A stretch of 64,000 nucleotides of DNA. Origin: Myoxocephalus aenaeus (Eukaryota; Chordata; Actinopteri; Perciformes; Cottidae). Positions 10,107 to 23,918 of the stretch are shown here, piece after piece; positions within the stretch are counted from its first letter, which is position 1; each line of letters starts with the position of its first letter. The stretch lies in NCBI GenBank assembly GCA_038501785.1, contig JBAMJR010000031.1:7697501-7761500 (forward strand). The letters are read 5' to 3'. The translations under genes and the position numbers were made by a program. The notes under the pieces were generated by a model. The model did not search any database and was not told the origin of the DNA. It saw only the letters and a program-made list of their open reading frames with translations.

Positions 10107-13100
10107 CTGAAAGAAGAGAAAACAAGATAAATTGTAATTGGGCTTTTGCTCATCTTCTGGACATTTATATGGATTCAGACTGTTACCTGTTTGGGGGTCT
10201 GTAGAAACTCCTGAGTGCTTGTAGTAGCCAGGATGGCCCTATTGCTTCCAGTACTCAGCTGTAAAGTCATGGAGAGGCCTGTAACCAGCTGGACCCCCAA
10301 ATCTGTAACAGTCACTTTATCATCCACGACTTTGATAGTTGTCTTTGCCAAGATTGCGTCAGACAGTGGAGAAAACACCTGTCACAAACATTATCAGACA
10401 CAGTAAATACATTAGGGTACCTCAGCCTGTATTTCTTTGTCAGGACAAGTTCAGTTCATGAGTTTAACAGAATTGTGTAAGTAAAACCAAAGATAACTAC
10501 CCCATCTAGTCCAGGGTCTAGCCGCTTCTTACTATGACATTGGTAACAGGCTGTTCAGTCCAAACCAAGAAGTAGTTCAGTTTATTACCTGGATGGTGGT
10601 GGTCCCGAGGTCTCGTCCTGACAGCACCCTTCCTGCCTGCAGCCTAGCCACTCGAGGGTCCTCCACCTTCATGAAATATCGAACCAGTTTTGTGACATCC
10701 ACCTGCCAATCGGAGCCCAGGAAATAAGCCTTAGGATCCCGAGGATCCGCCTGCTCTGCCACGAAGTGAGTTAGCACCCGCACCAGGGCGTGCTGAAACT
10801 GAAGCATGCAGCCCTTTCCCTTCCTGTCTTCTTCACTGTTCCAGCCAGTTCTAGGACATGAGAACAAAAGCACACCTGCAACTCACACCTTTCAAATGGT
10901 AAATGCTTTGACCTGCTCTGGTCCAATCACTCAAGCCTGTCTCTTTTGCTTGATTAGATCACATTGAGATATTGCAGTACATTATATAATGGAATCAAAT
11001 CCCTAAACCCTTGGGAAAGATATCATCTGGATTTGTAAGGACTAAAGAACGCTTCTGGAAATCCCATCTAGAAACAAAATAAGGAGAGTTTTTATGATGA
11101 ACAAGCGGTTGATTTGTGTGTCCCACCTTTTTGAGGTTAGTATGGGTACCCTCCAGCTTTTGATTTGGCTCAGCTCTGTGTCTGACACCTCAATCTGGAG
11201 AGGGAGTCGGGGCATCCACACGTTCAGTTCGAGCTGAGCACTCAGGTAGCTATAGGTAAAGTTCACCACCAACTTCACCTTGCCCTTCGTCTCTTTGCCA
11301 TTCACGAAAACATAGTCGCACCTGTCTGACACCTGGATGGAAAGAGATAATATGTATAAAAGGAACAATCCATCAGAAAATGAATATCATCAGTGATGAG
11401 TCAGAGTTTGTGTAGTACGCTTGTGTAAACAGTCTACATCAAACTCAGAATGAGATTGTTGTCAATGAAGGAGATATTTAGATAGTTAGTCATCTAACCA
11501 ATGACAAGAAATAATCAAATATTCTCATAAAAGTCACAATTTTAACAAATAGGCCATTCTTACAACAACGAATGGCCTTGCAGCAGTTTTGCACTGCATG
11601 TGTTACCATACTAATGTCAGATAGCTGTAATAAACTGCTGTGATGATCACCGGTCCAAAGCGTTAGGAAGAGGCAGCATTGCAATTTTATGTTAATCAAA
11701 ATATCATGTGGTGCAGTACTGAACATCAGTCCTTCACAGCCAAATGCAATCATTACGCCGTGATTTCAAAGGTGACCTTGGCAAGTTTGTGCGACTGCTC
11801 AAAGATCTCGTGGACATTTTGAGACACGAGTCAGGAGGTTTTCTTCAGTCCTCTCAGCAGCCACTGCTTTAAACAAATTGGATAATTAACGCAGCATTGC
11901 AATTCAGTCACCAGCCCCTGGAAGTGCACAGGAGGGAAAAAAAACAGTGACTTTGACAGAACGCCTGAGGAGGAATACAAATAGCAATGATTTGCGTGCT
12001 TATCAGGGTGAACACAACAGTTTGCAAGGAGGACATCTTATGACAGCGCATCAGTCATCCTGCACCCATAACCAGAGTTTAAGCTTCAGAATGACCACAT
12101 CTCTATGTGTCATCCTTGCTGTTAGCTGAGATGCCCTCTTCCCTGCAAATAATCCATGCTTGATTTATATCCAAACAGCAGATTTACAACATTTGCCACT
12201 GAACGGTTGTTATGGAACATTTTTAATGCACGCATGGAACAACAGACGAGGACTGATTGAGTTCCAGTGAAGTCGTCTTAGAGTTGTTGTTGTTGTTGTT
12301 TTTATTTTTGCTGTGGCAGTCAACCATGATCGAAGACACTTTGCTCTTTTCTGCTTTTTCAGAGAAGCATCTTCCACTAAACTTCCATGAGCTATGTTCA
12401 AATAATATTCTGAAGCATCAGTTCAAAGGGAATGCCATTTTAAAGTGTCATCCACCCACTTATCCTTGTCACAATCTCATTTTGCCTCCAAGAATATCCC
12501 TTAGTGTTTTTGGTGTCAAAATAGTTGTTTGTTTAAAATGCGATTTTACTTTCATCATTGGGTACAGTATGAAAGACTGGCAGAAATATATTTAAAGAAA
12601 TACTAAAATGCATGCTTGACTGACAGTGACAACAATTTACTTGTGCAAATAAAACAAGTTAAATAAGTTTTGAGAATGCAGACTAAATGTTTAGGGGCAA
12701 ATTACGTTCACATATTACACCAAGTTCAGCCTAAAAAGTCCCGATTAATCAACCAAGTAGACATCTATGCTCAATATATCCCTGCTTAAAATGTTCAAGT
12801 GTCAATTCAATCCTGAACTGACAAAGATAACGCTTATATGCACATTTTAAGTCTCTCCATCATTCATGCACATTTGGAAAAGCTTTCCATCAGGACATAT
12901 TAGACTTTTGCTTTTGTTTTGTCATATAAGCTAAACATTTTCGATAAATCCTTCCCCATCTATCACTAACAGATTTGGTACTCTTCAGGCACACCAGAAG
13001 AGAAAAGATATGAGTCAAGCTTTTAGACTAAGAAGATTAAAGGAATATTTCTGACTGAAGCTGCTCTCTGGTCAGCAAATACATTGAGAGCCATACTGTA

Positions 13101-16100
13101 GGTGTAGAACTGCAAAGTGGGCTACATTGCAGGGTTGAAAAAAATGATTCAGTCCAGCCTCTTGACATCCTCATGTAGTCCTGCTTTTCTTATAATTGAC
13201 ACCCATTTGCACTTAATATATGTGCACGTATTGTCTACACTGTATTGTGAATCTCCTCATGGAGTTACAATACTGTTGTGACCAGTAAAAATAAAAAATA
13301 AACATTAGCTGGCTGTAGTCCACTGAATGTCTTTATTCTTTGTCTACAATATCCTTACAGCCTGGGGCCTGACTTTCAATTTCATCAATAATCAAAGTGG
13401 GCTTTTCAGCCGAGCTCAGGAGCTCAGGTTCACAGGATAAACGTAGCAAGTCACTGGATGGGAGCACACTGGCAGACTGAGGTCATTTGTGGGGAGCGAT
13501 TTAGCTCAGTGGTTGTTCATTGTTGGGAGATTGATGGCCGATGTTGTCGGAGCCCAGCTAATAGTTTGTTTTACTGTGTGGAAAAGAGACGGAGAGCCGG
13601 GGTGACTTTGGTACAACTTATTTGTCTGCATCTGTCCTTACCATCAAACATATAACCAACCTGGCCTCGATGGAGCCTTTTTTTTTTTAACAGCCACTCT
13701 AAATTTCCCTCCTGCCTCTAAACTTTAGGGTGTGCAGACAAGACACAAACGTCTCACATTCTTCCATTTATGGCTGCTAGTAAAGTTTTTGTTCTCAGTT
13801 AACCATTTACCAGTAGTGATTGAAAATGTTTCACTCTATACTTCTGCAGCGAAAGTGATAAGGTTGACTACAAAAAGTGTATTAAAAACACCCACAAAAA
13901 AACTTTTATAATCATTACATCCCCATAATAATAAAAAAAAACTACATTATAATCATTGGAATGTGGGAAGCCAAAGAAACAAAAAATGATGGATCAGAAG
14001 GTTATTGTTCGCTCTACAATAAGTAGAGGGATCAATCAAGGAGAAGGAGAAAACCTACCTTGAGTACATCTTCATCATCAGAGCTACAGTCTGTGTAGTC
14101 AGAAACATCAGTGACCACTCCATCTTCTTCCACAGCTACTGTCCTCACAGGCATCACCACTTTCTTTCCAGTCAGAACAGCTGTATTCAGGATCTCTGTG
14201 TCCTACGAAGACGCCAGGGAAACAGCCATCAGGTCAGTACATATTTAGTCCCATTGAATAACAAATAACATGCAATCATTTGGTTTGTTTTCATTCTACA
14301 TTTTAGACATTTGGCTAATGATGTCATGCCGTGCAAAAATGTTTTTGGGATAGGACCACTTTGGGGTGCAAGTAGAGGAAGGTAGGAGAGATGGAGGCGA
14401 TAAAGTGTGACTCAGCGATCCTGATGAGGTGAGAAGGCAAGTCCCCCTCTGGCCAGGTCACCTCATGGAATGGAAAGCTAATCTTGGATTTGTCTGCACA
14501 GGTATATCCCTCAGAGCACTGCCATATCCACTCAAACATGATCAAGTGGCTATAGCAATGGACGTGGAATACAAAAAATCTCTACATATCTCCAGTACAG
14601 CCTGTTCTTTTAATGCTCAATGTGTTATTAAATAGGGCGGCTGTGGCCGTTAGAGCAGGGTTGGTTTTTCAATCCCCTTGTCCAAGTGTCTTTTTGTCCA
14701 GCGACTTGCATGCTAAGTGGCTTCAAGTGGGGAAGTATTTTGTAAAAATTTAATTGATATGCATTATTGGTAGTACTGTATAGTACTACCAATAATATCT
14801 AGTATAATAATATCTAATATGGTAGTATATCTCTGTCTCACTCTGTGTGTGTGTTTGTACATACATGCATCTGTATGCACATATGGATAATCAAAGCATG
14901 AAAATGGAGCAGATGGATACGTGTGGTAAATTAGTATGAGACCAGTGGAGCGGAGCCAGGTCAAATTCTGTGAATGATCAGTTGAACCTAATTTAAAGAG
15001 AAGCTTAGCCACTCAGTACGAAAATGAAGCAGATGGATATGTGTCTGTCCATTGTAAAACTGGTTTAAATTAAGCTGAAATATCTGAATATAATTTTGTC
15101 ATTACAATATGGTTAACCAATACAGATCAGAAGCCTATGTCAGGGTGGCTTTCACCATTATATAGAAGTATTGAGCAGCAGCACTAGATGGAGTTCACAG
15201 AGCTGGGCTAAGAGTGATCAGTCAGCGCTAATGTCCCCTCGAGCAAACCATCAAATCTCCTCGTGTTTGGCCCTCTGCCTGAGGTCAGCTTCTAATCCAA
15301 AAGCGAGATGAACCATGTCAAATTCACGAATCAGGATACTGTAACGTAACCTCATAACGTCAGGCACTCAGGCACCAGTATGATGGAAATGCAGCAGACT
15401 GGACATACAGTGCAAGTAACCTGCTGTCCAAATGTATAGCATAAAATACAAATAATTCTTGACTTTTATTGTACATATTTGATCAAAAGTATTTGATGCA
15501 ATACATGCTAGGAAACAGAAAAAGGTGGTCTGTGTGTACTATGTGACAGGTTGTTGTTGTCATTCCTGCAAACAATGGCGTACTAAGAAGTCACTGACTG
15601 CAGGTGACACATAACTCAATATTGTGATTCAGAGGTGTAAACTCTTGTGTAGTGTTATATCACAGATTAATTAGAGTGGTAGCATGATGAAGAGGCCCGC
15701 GGCACCAAAATAAAAGCTCATGAAGCATCTGTTAGGAGGAGAGGATGACCACATAGGCTATTGCACGCCAGAACAGAGCAGAACAACACAGAAGAGACAC
15801 ATCAGCTAGTTGACAGTCAACAACACAAGGTCACTCTCTGCTCGAAATAGAACCCACTTACTAAACAATCCAAAGCATATCCAGCCTTTTGTGTATGCAA
15901 ACCAGACACGAATGGATCAGAGCAAAGTGCATTTTATGATATTTTCATGCACCAACGCTCAAAAGGATGGTGTTGGCGTTGGAAACGCTGCTGTCAGTAA
16001 CGTCGATGTTGGTTTTAACAATGATTAGGTGTGACATGGGCGCTGTCAGCTAACTCACCATTACAAGAGGGGCCAGGCCAACAAAGTCTCTCTGAGTAGT

Positions 16101-19100
16101 ATAGATCCTCATGGCGCCTTCAGTCTTGGCTACATTTTGGGACTCAGATGGTAGTTCCAGCCTCCATATGATCACCTGACTGTCGAGAGGACTGCTCAGC
16201 TCCTCCACCTCAAAATCCATCTGAAGCACCTCCAGCAGACTGCTCTCAAGCCTGAATGGGAAGCAGGATGAGTTACAGATATGCGAATCCTGCAAGCAAT
16301 CATGCTAAACTACATATTTTGTTTTCCTAAAGTTGATATGGAAATGAAAATCAGCAAAACAACACACTGTAAAATAGACGTTACTGCAACTCTCCATTGT
16401 CGTATTATGTTATCATCATTTGGTGGAACCAAGTGCCCCATTTGTGTTTTGAATGTGTGAGGGATCTCATTTTCTCAACTTCTTGGTAATGCAAATTAGC
16501 ACTAGAAAGAGATAATTTTTCCATCACAGCCAGCCACTGATACTTGATAGGATTATTTCACCATCGGGGTTTGCAATTATCTCAGCACACGTTCAATTCC
16601 TGTTGAGATAAATGTCTGAGGAAAAGGAAAGGTTCAGTGATTATGCAGTGTATCCTGTGGCTCCTTGCTCTCAGTGCAGACAAATCTACGTGATCATAAG
16701 TGAAAACAAATACCTGAATGGACACAGTATCAGCCAGGATGATCAGAGCCAAACTTTAGCAATCCTCAATCACTTTAAGCCTGAACCAGCGGTATAGAAA
16801 TGTGATGTGTTGACATTGTTGCTCAGAATGCATCAGTAACACCTCATTTACTGTACGGTGCAAATAATGTAAATATTTCATATTTAGGAAACTGTTGGAA
16901 CTATTGTAAAAAAACAAGCAAAGATTGAGACTAGATTCTTAGAAATATCCAGTTCAAAATTCAGACGAGGGATGTGATCCCAGTAGTTCCGACAAGACCC
17001 AATCCTCTTTGTTTAGTGGGGGGCTTTGCATCTGGAGGCATTTTCACAAGCTAAATCAAAAAAGAATAGAGCGGAATTTCACGTGAACTGAATAAAAGGT
17101 GGTCCGAGGACAGCGGCATCCTGCATACACAACAAAGTATAAGCCTTTGTAACTTATAATAGCCTCTCAGTGATGCCACAGAGAACAGAGTGTCCTAGCT
17201 ATGGATTCAATTTTCTCCTGTGGCCAAAGTTAGTATCCTGGGTTTTATTTTTTGGCACTGTATTGAACTATAGAAAAGATATATTGGTGGACAAAAACAC
17301 AATAAGCATGCACATACCCACGTAGACATTATCAGACCTACTGCATCTGTGTGTACATGTTATAAATATCTGTGTCAGGGCTGTGCAGACAGTCCTGTTT
17401 ACAGCATGAAAACAACCTCTAAAGGGTTGCATACCAGCCGACTTTCTGTATTAAAGCAACAACAATTGGGGAAACTGCAAATCATATTTTATTAATCCTC
17501 CATTAAGTTCCAAAGTCAACAACAACGTACAAAAAAGCCCCTCTCTGCATCCATCCAGTACTCCATTATATGTTCCGTTATTAAGGGCAAGACAGAGACT
17601 TAGTGTAATTGAATAATCTTAGCATATTTCTCCGAGACCTGAGATTAAAAGATAATAATGGGATTCAAGCATCAAAACAAGATATGCTCGCGTCGCATAA
17701 GTATGCATATATCCCCTTAAGTATGCATTAACACAGATATCTATAAGATAGGGGATGCTGCCATGCTATTTTACGCCCTCAGTCACTTGTGAAGCTTGCC
17801 GGGGGATGATACTTCAACAACTTGTTTATGGCGGCCACTCTGTCTGTGAAAAGCAGCGCTTTAATATTAAGAACCAAACCAAGCTGCTGTGACAGAGGAT
17901 AAAAAAGCTTTAATGTACAGATACAGCAAATACTTTTAGTGTTCACTAAAGCCAAGACAAAAAGTCAGAGAAATCCCCAGAGTGGTGTAACAGGGCACAC
18001 ACTGCAGGGGTTATGTTAGCTTCATGACATTTTACAGAGGATTAGCCAAAATGAGTGAAAGAATATGTTAACCCATAAAGAGGTTGCGATAAACAATGTC
18101 ATAATCCACGCCAAAGAGGGAAAACAATGTAATGAGGTCAAAGCAATAATAACAAGCACATATAAGGTCAGTGTTCTGCTTCGGTTTAAAGGAAACTCGG
18201 TCTATTGTTGTACGACCTCTAACCAGTCTGTGTCGGACAAAGTTACGAATTTAGATCAAAATGTTCATCACTGTGATGGGATGAATTCATCTTTTTGATT
18301 ATATCGAAGCAAAGTTCACTGAGAAATGTTATTGTCTACTTTTATTAGTATTTTTGTAATCCTGGCTGCAGACACTTGCTCTTCACAAGCTATGCCAAAC
18401 ATTTAAACACAGATTAGAGCTTTAGTTTTACAAGCATTTTTTTCTAGCTTCTCTAGAGGCACAAACTCTTACTGTTTAAATTAAATCTCAGTGGATCTGT
18501 TTTTGGGGGCACTGGCAAGCATTAGTGACAATATGAGAATTAAAAGCAAGGGCAAAACAGCAACATGAATGGTATTCTCCTGAACGTATGTTGCATTCAA
18601 GACGGCTGAATGGTCAGCAGAACAGTTAGCTCCCCATGATGACTTATCGGCCAAGCTAGCGGTATGGCAATGTCCACAACTTACATCCAGACTGAAATAT
18701 CTATCCATATCCAGTCATGGTGCCCAGAGGAGGAATCCTTATGGCTTTGGTGTTCTCCGTTACTTTTCCTTTACTGGTTTTGAGTGAAATGTCTCCACAA
18801 CGATTGGATGGATGGCCACGAAATTTAGTTCCAATATTTGTGTCTCCTTTAGGATAAATCAAAATCACTTTTCTCATCCCTTTACTTTTCATGTAACATC
18901 GTCATTAGGTCAACATTTTATTTTGCCCAACAATTGCAAAACGTATGACATTAACAGCCTCAGCTGTAGACCTCCTTTGTGTTTCACAAAGTTGTGTTAA
19001 TTAGCAAATGTTAGCACGCTAATAGTACACTGACATATCATTTCCACCGTGCTCTGAAAAAATTGGTGCATCATCCTTGTTATGTTGACTAATTATGACA

Positions 19101-22100
19101 GAGGAGGTTCATACTCAATGACAATAAGTCAGTTTATTTACTACTTTGACACAAACAGATGAGGACAGGGAGACTGGGGCAGTTCAATAATGTATTACAA
19201 AAAAAGAGGCTCTCAGGCAGTGAGTCCAAAGTGATACGGTAGGCAGGTAACAGACAGGTAGGTTACAGATAGGCAGGCAGGTAGGTAGGTAGGTAGGTAG
19301 GTAGGTAGGTAGGTAGGTATGCAGGTAGGTATGCAGGTAGGTATGCAGGTAGGTTACAGATAGACAGGTGTAGGTAGGTAGGTAGGTGGGTAAACGGATA
19401 ACGTGAAAACGAAAAAATCAAATCCATATAGCGATGATTATATCAAAGGAGCAATGGAAGTGGACCTGTATAGTCAGTGAGTGACTGATTGGACAATTAG
19501 ATGCAGGTGACAAGGTGGGAGTGGAGGGCCACGCTTATATCACTCTTAAATTAACTCTGCTCACCTCAATGTGCAATCAATCGCACTCAACGCAAAATGA
19601 AAGGGCATCTGAGTTAAGCTGCTTGTTGGGGAAAGGATGTATCCCTGTTTCATGAGGTTATAGTGAAGTATAGTGAAGTACTTCTGAGAAGCCCAATGAG
19701 TTGGATCAGAACAGCCTGCAGATGTCTTGTAAATAGTTGTAGTGCTATGTTTGCAAATGGCTCACAATGGTATTGCTACAACAACCTTCCCTGCTTGCTT
19801 ACTGTATGCTGGGAATGCATGGTGTACAGCTGGTAAATGTTTAGAGATTATTAAAGCTTTCAGATTACAGATGAGAAGTGGACAATAAAGGGGAACAAGC
19901 CATATCTGTTTACAAGGGGCAGCTTTACAGGAGCACCTGCAGCCAACCTGTGCTTAGAGAGTATAAGAGATGTCCTCCCAGGACACAGCGCAGTGTGCTT
20001 CTACAGTAAGCCGTTGTAAGGCTTGCAGGGCGCAGATGGTTTGTTTTTTACTCCAAAGGTGCAGAGACAAATACTGATACTCTTTGCAGGACATACTTTA
20101 CTACTTTATTAGTCACTTTCATCAGGTAGACAACCAGCAGTACTTTAATAATTCCTTTTGAAGTGTTATTTGTTCATTCAAACCATAGCAATTTAATTAC
20201 ATACTGTACACTGGCACACAGAGTAATGTGAAGAGAATAGACTTGCCTTTTCCCAGGTATGGGAGCTTTCTTCTGACAAATAACAGCGATGGCTCCATCT
20301 GCACCCATATCCAGAGTGATGTCCCACAGTAAGGAGTTACCGGGTGTCGCTGTTCGAAAGGTCACACCTTTCTTTACTGTCGCTCTGTGGAAAGCCAAAA
20401 ACGAAAAGGTCAAGAATGTGGTAAATGTGAAATGTCCTATATTAACAACCAATGGAATTCGGGACTATGTTTCTAAAGTGTGGGTGCACGTGAACAAATA
20501 ACCAAACATATTTGGACACTTTTTTTCAGATATAACTTTTTTCATACCTTTTTGAATTTGCTTGTGACAATTTTTTAGAACACATTGTTCTCACTCCGTA
20601 TGGTATGGGATGGTATATTTAAAAACGCAGTTTCCTCACACTGATTTATACTACATGTTCAGGTTATCAGAATAAATCCAGGATTTCTAGAACAAAAAGG
20701 CACCCTTATATATTTGATATTACACAAAGTGATGAAACTGAATATACACAAGACTGAGAGGAGAAATCAATCACATAAAAACATTGATTTACTACCACTC
20801 CCTCAACCACCCTCATCCCTACATGTATTTGAAACGGCAAAGAACACATTGTTCTTTCTGTTCGTGTGCTCATTATTCAAACTGTACTAATGGATTACTC
20901 CTTTTCTTGGCCTCTAATTAACATGATTTAAATGCAACTGAACATGTACATCTTCCCTGTGGGGTTCCCCAGTATAAGCAGGTTGCAGTAGGTCAAATGT
21001 TAATGAGATATTCTTCAACAAGAATTCAACTGAATGTAGTTAGGTCAGGGGAAGCGCACATGTAAAGATAAAGTCCTCTGTCTCAGCAATACCTAGTCAA
21101 TATGGTGAACTATTCTCACTTAGAATTGCTTCTCTATGAAACTCAACGCTCTGGTAAGACTCCATGAATACTCATAAACAGCTCAGACAAGTTGTCTCAA
21201 ATATTTCAGAACAAAAACCTTTGTAATTCTTTGGTTTTCATCTGCATGCAAAACTGTGTGGTTTATCTCTGAATCTTTGAGATAAACACAAAGTTTTGAG
21301 CGCATTATGAGTCTCTGAGGAGGTGTAATCTATGATGGGAGCAACAGCAATCTGAGCACTTCTCCTGCTTTGGGCTGAGGGTTTTGACTTTGAAAAGAAG
21401 AGGAGACATTGCTCCCTGTTCAGCACAATGAAACAAATCAGTCTACCAATACGCATAAACTCCTAATTGAAATATATAAGATGAGCTCTTAATGGATTTG
21501 CGGTAGGTTTTGTGTGTGTGTGCCTGTATGTGTGAACCCTTGTTCGTGCCAGCATCTGTACGTCCAGCATGTAATTTGAAAGGAAGGTCTCAAGTGGCCA
21601 CTGATCTCAGCATGGAAGTCACTGCCGTAGAGCCACAATGTCTGACACGACCCGCTGCCCTAAAAGGAGTGCAAGATAGAAAGGCCTCCCTTTTTTTGAC
21701 TCTGGATTTGGCTCATCTTGTGGCATTTGCGAAGCCGCTTAAAGTTAAAACGGACAAAGAGCTCACAGATCAAAGTTCACAATTATAAAGGGATGACCGA
21801 GAATTGTCTTTTTCAATAGTGGTTTTAATCTTGTGCAATTGCGACCCCGATGACAGGTGGTTTCGATTCGAGCTGCACACAGCAGCAGTTGATTTATCTG
21901 ATTAACTCAGGTTCAACCGGGAGCAGTAGGCTAGAAGGTGGAATCCTCTGGCTCTGGGAAATAAAGTCCTGCAATTCTTCTGGTCATTATTGCACACAGC
22001 TGAAGGCCTCCGTGCATACGGGCGCTTCAGCCAATGGCGAAACGTAACACCGGAGTTTTCAAATGTGTCCATCCACGGGAGCGCTTCCAAACTCCTCTGT

Positions 22101-23874
22101 TTTCTGCGCTCTAAAACAGCGGTGTAGTGTGGACGCTCAGTGTAAAGGTAGAAAAAGATATGCATTTTTAAATGGAAACGTAGTAGTGTGGACATGGCCT
22201 AAGAGTCAGTGGTCACGTAATAGCCATATAATTACCATAAAGTAGGTAGTTGTGTCGAAGCCTCTAAACTCTCACTCTCTGCCAACAGAGGTTGTTGCAA
22301 TAGACGTGACTCCTGAAACACACTGAACTTACAAAATGAAAATTCCAACTCTGGCTTTGAACATTTCTCATCAAAGAAAAAGGAGCCAAATACTCTCAGG
22401 GCTGCATGGTCTCTGTGTGAATGAAACTAGCTCCTCTGTGTACTGTGTATTAGAGTGAATGACAGTAGCGAACAGAAAGGGGTGGCCAGTCCGTTGTTAT
22501 CAGTCTGACAGTTCCCAGGAGGCAGCAGAGCCAACAACACAGGGGCTAAATGGGCAAAGAGAAATACATGCAGTGTCGATCTAAAAAGGCTTTACGACTG
22601 TCTAGTTATGAAAGATGAGGTGGTAACAAGAAAAAGGTGCTTGCACCCTTTTATCCATGCAAATTACAGATTAAAAGCCTGTTAATTATTTCTGTTTCTA
22701 CTGTTCACATTGAGAACCACTGGTCTCCAGTCATGCTGGCATGAAGCACAGCAGCTTTAAGCTTAATATAAACACCAGCATGTTAACATGCTCAAAATGA
22801 CAATGCTAACATGCTGATGTTTGGCAACTGGAATAATGTTATCTGGTATAAACCATCCTAGTTTACCATGTATGTATGTTAACATTTTCTAATTAGCACT
22901 TCACACAAAGTACAGCTGAGGCTGATGGGAATGTCATTGGTTTTGCATAAACCAAAAATATTGCATTATTATTGGGTTATCATTGGATTATTATTATGTG
23001 GTTATTACAGATCCTCCTGAGGGGCACATGTACATTAAATTGTATGACATCAAATCCAATCAGTTAATTTACCCCAACCCACAAATGTGAGCTTCATGGT
23101 GGCTCAAGAGGAAAAGCCAGAGGATCACTTAAGTAAATGAGGATCCATCCTCTGGAAACCATGAATGTCTGTACCACATTTCAGGTTCATAGTTTGAATT
23201 ACTTCAGTCAGGAGTCACGGCATAGCATAATAGCATGTAAAGCATTACACATTACACAGTTCTCAAACCATTGCAGTATGGTTTTCTTTACCTAGTGCTG
23301 CCTTCACCAACTTGCTTTTCCCCTTTCTTTTTCAGAATTACACCACTAATGCTGAATGTAGAGAATTGTAAGTGCAATGTAATCTGGGCATAATCAATAA
23401 GGTAAGCAGGATGGCATGCACAGTGTATTAATGAGAAAACATTGTTGTTAATCAAGTAATGACTTCTGAATAACATGTCCTGCTGTGATGAAACACCTCT
23501 TTGTATTGAGCTGCATGGAGCAGAGTTTAACTAATAAAAAGTGGCAGTAACAAGAAGACTTATCGCAAGCTTTTTTTCTTCTCTCAGCCAAAAAAAAAAA
23601 GAAATAAAATCCCCTGTGATTGGAAGAGGCGTTTTTTCTTCTGAGTGGTTGGTAGAGGGGACCAGTGTCCATGGCTTTGGTTAGCAGGCCCTGAGGAGGC
23701 AGCAGGCAGGGGGAGGCACCATGGCAGAGAAGATGGATAGCTATGGAGACTGAAGCTGACAGTGTGTGAGAAAAGCAGCTCGCAGGTGCTGCACCGGCCA
23801 TCCATCTCACTTCTGACCAGGCAAGGCATGAGTGGCACTATTCTTTCACCTTTTACGTACTCTTCATTCACTCA

Positions 23875-23918
<44 letters not shown>

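Larger units (their letters stand above)
11333..16058 (-). other. tmem132d introns 5 and 4
   Basis: Introns 11333-14058 and 14203-16058 on either side of exon 5. Nothing coding was seen. They contain a degraded SINE-like piece (14635-14720) and a perfect hairpin (14763-14796). Confidence 0.7.
16252..20246 (-). other. tmem132d intron 3 (GC-AG type)
   Basis: About 4.0 kb with donor GCAAGT and acceptor TTCAG. It holds a family A repeat (18713-19030) and the GGTA-type array (19238-19392); otherwise nothing recognised. Confidence 0.75.
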
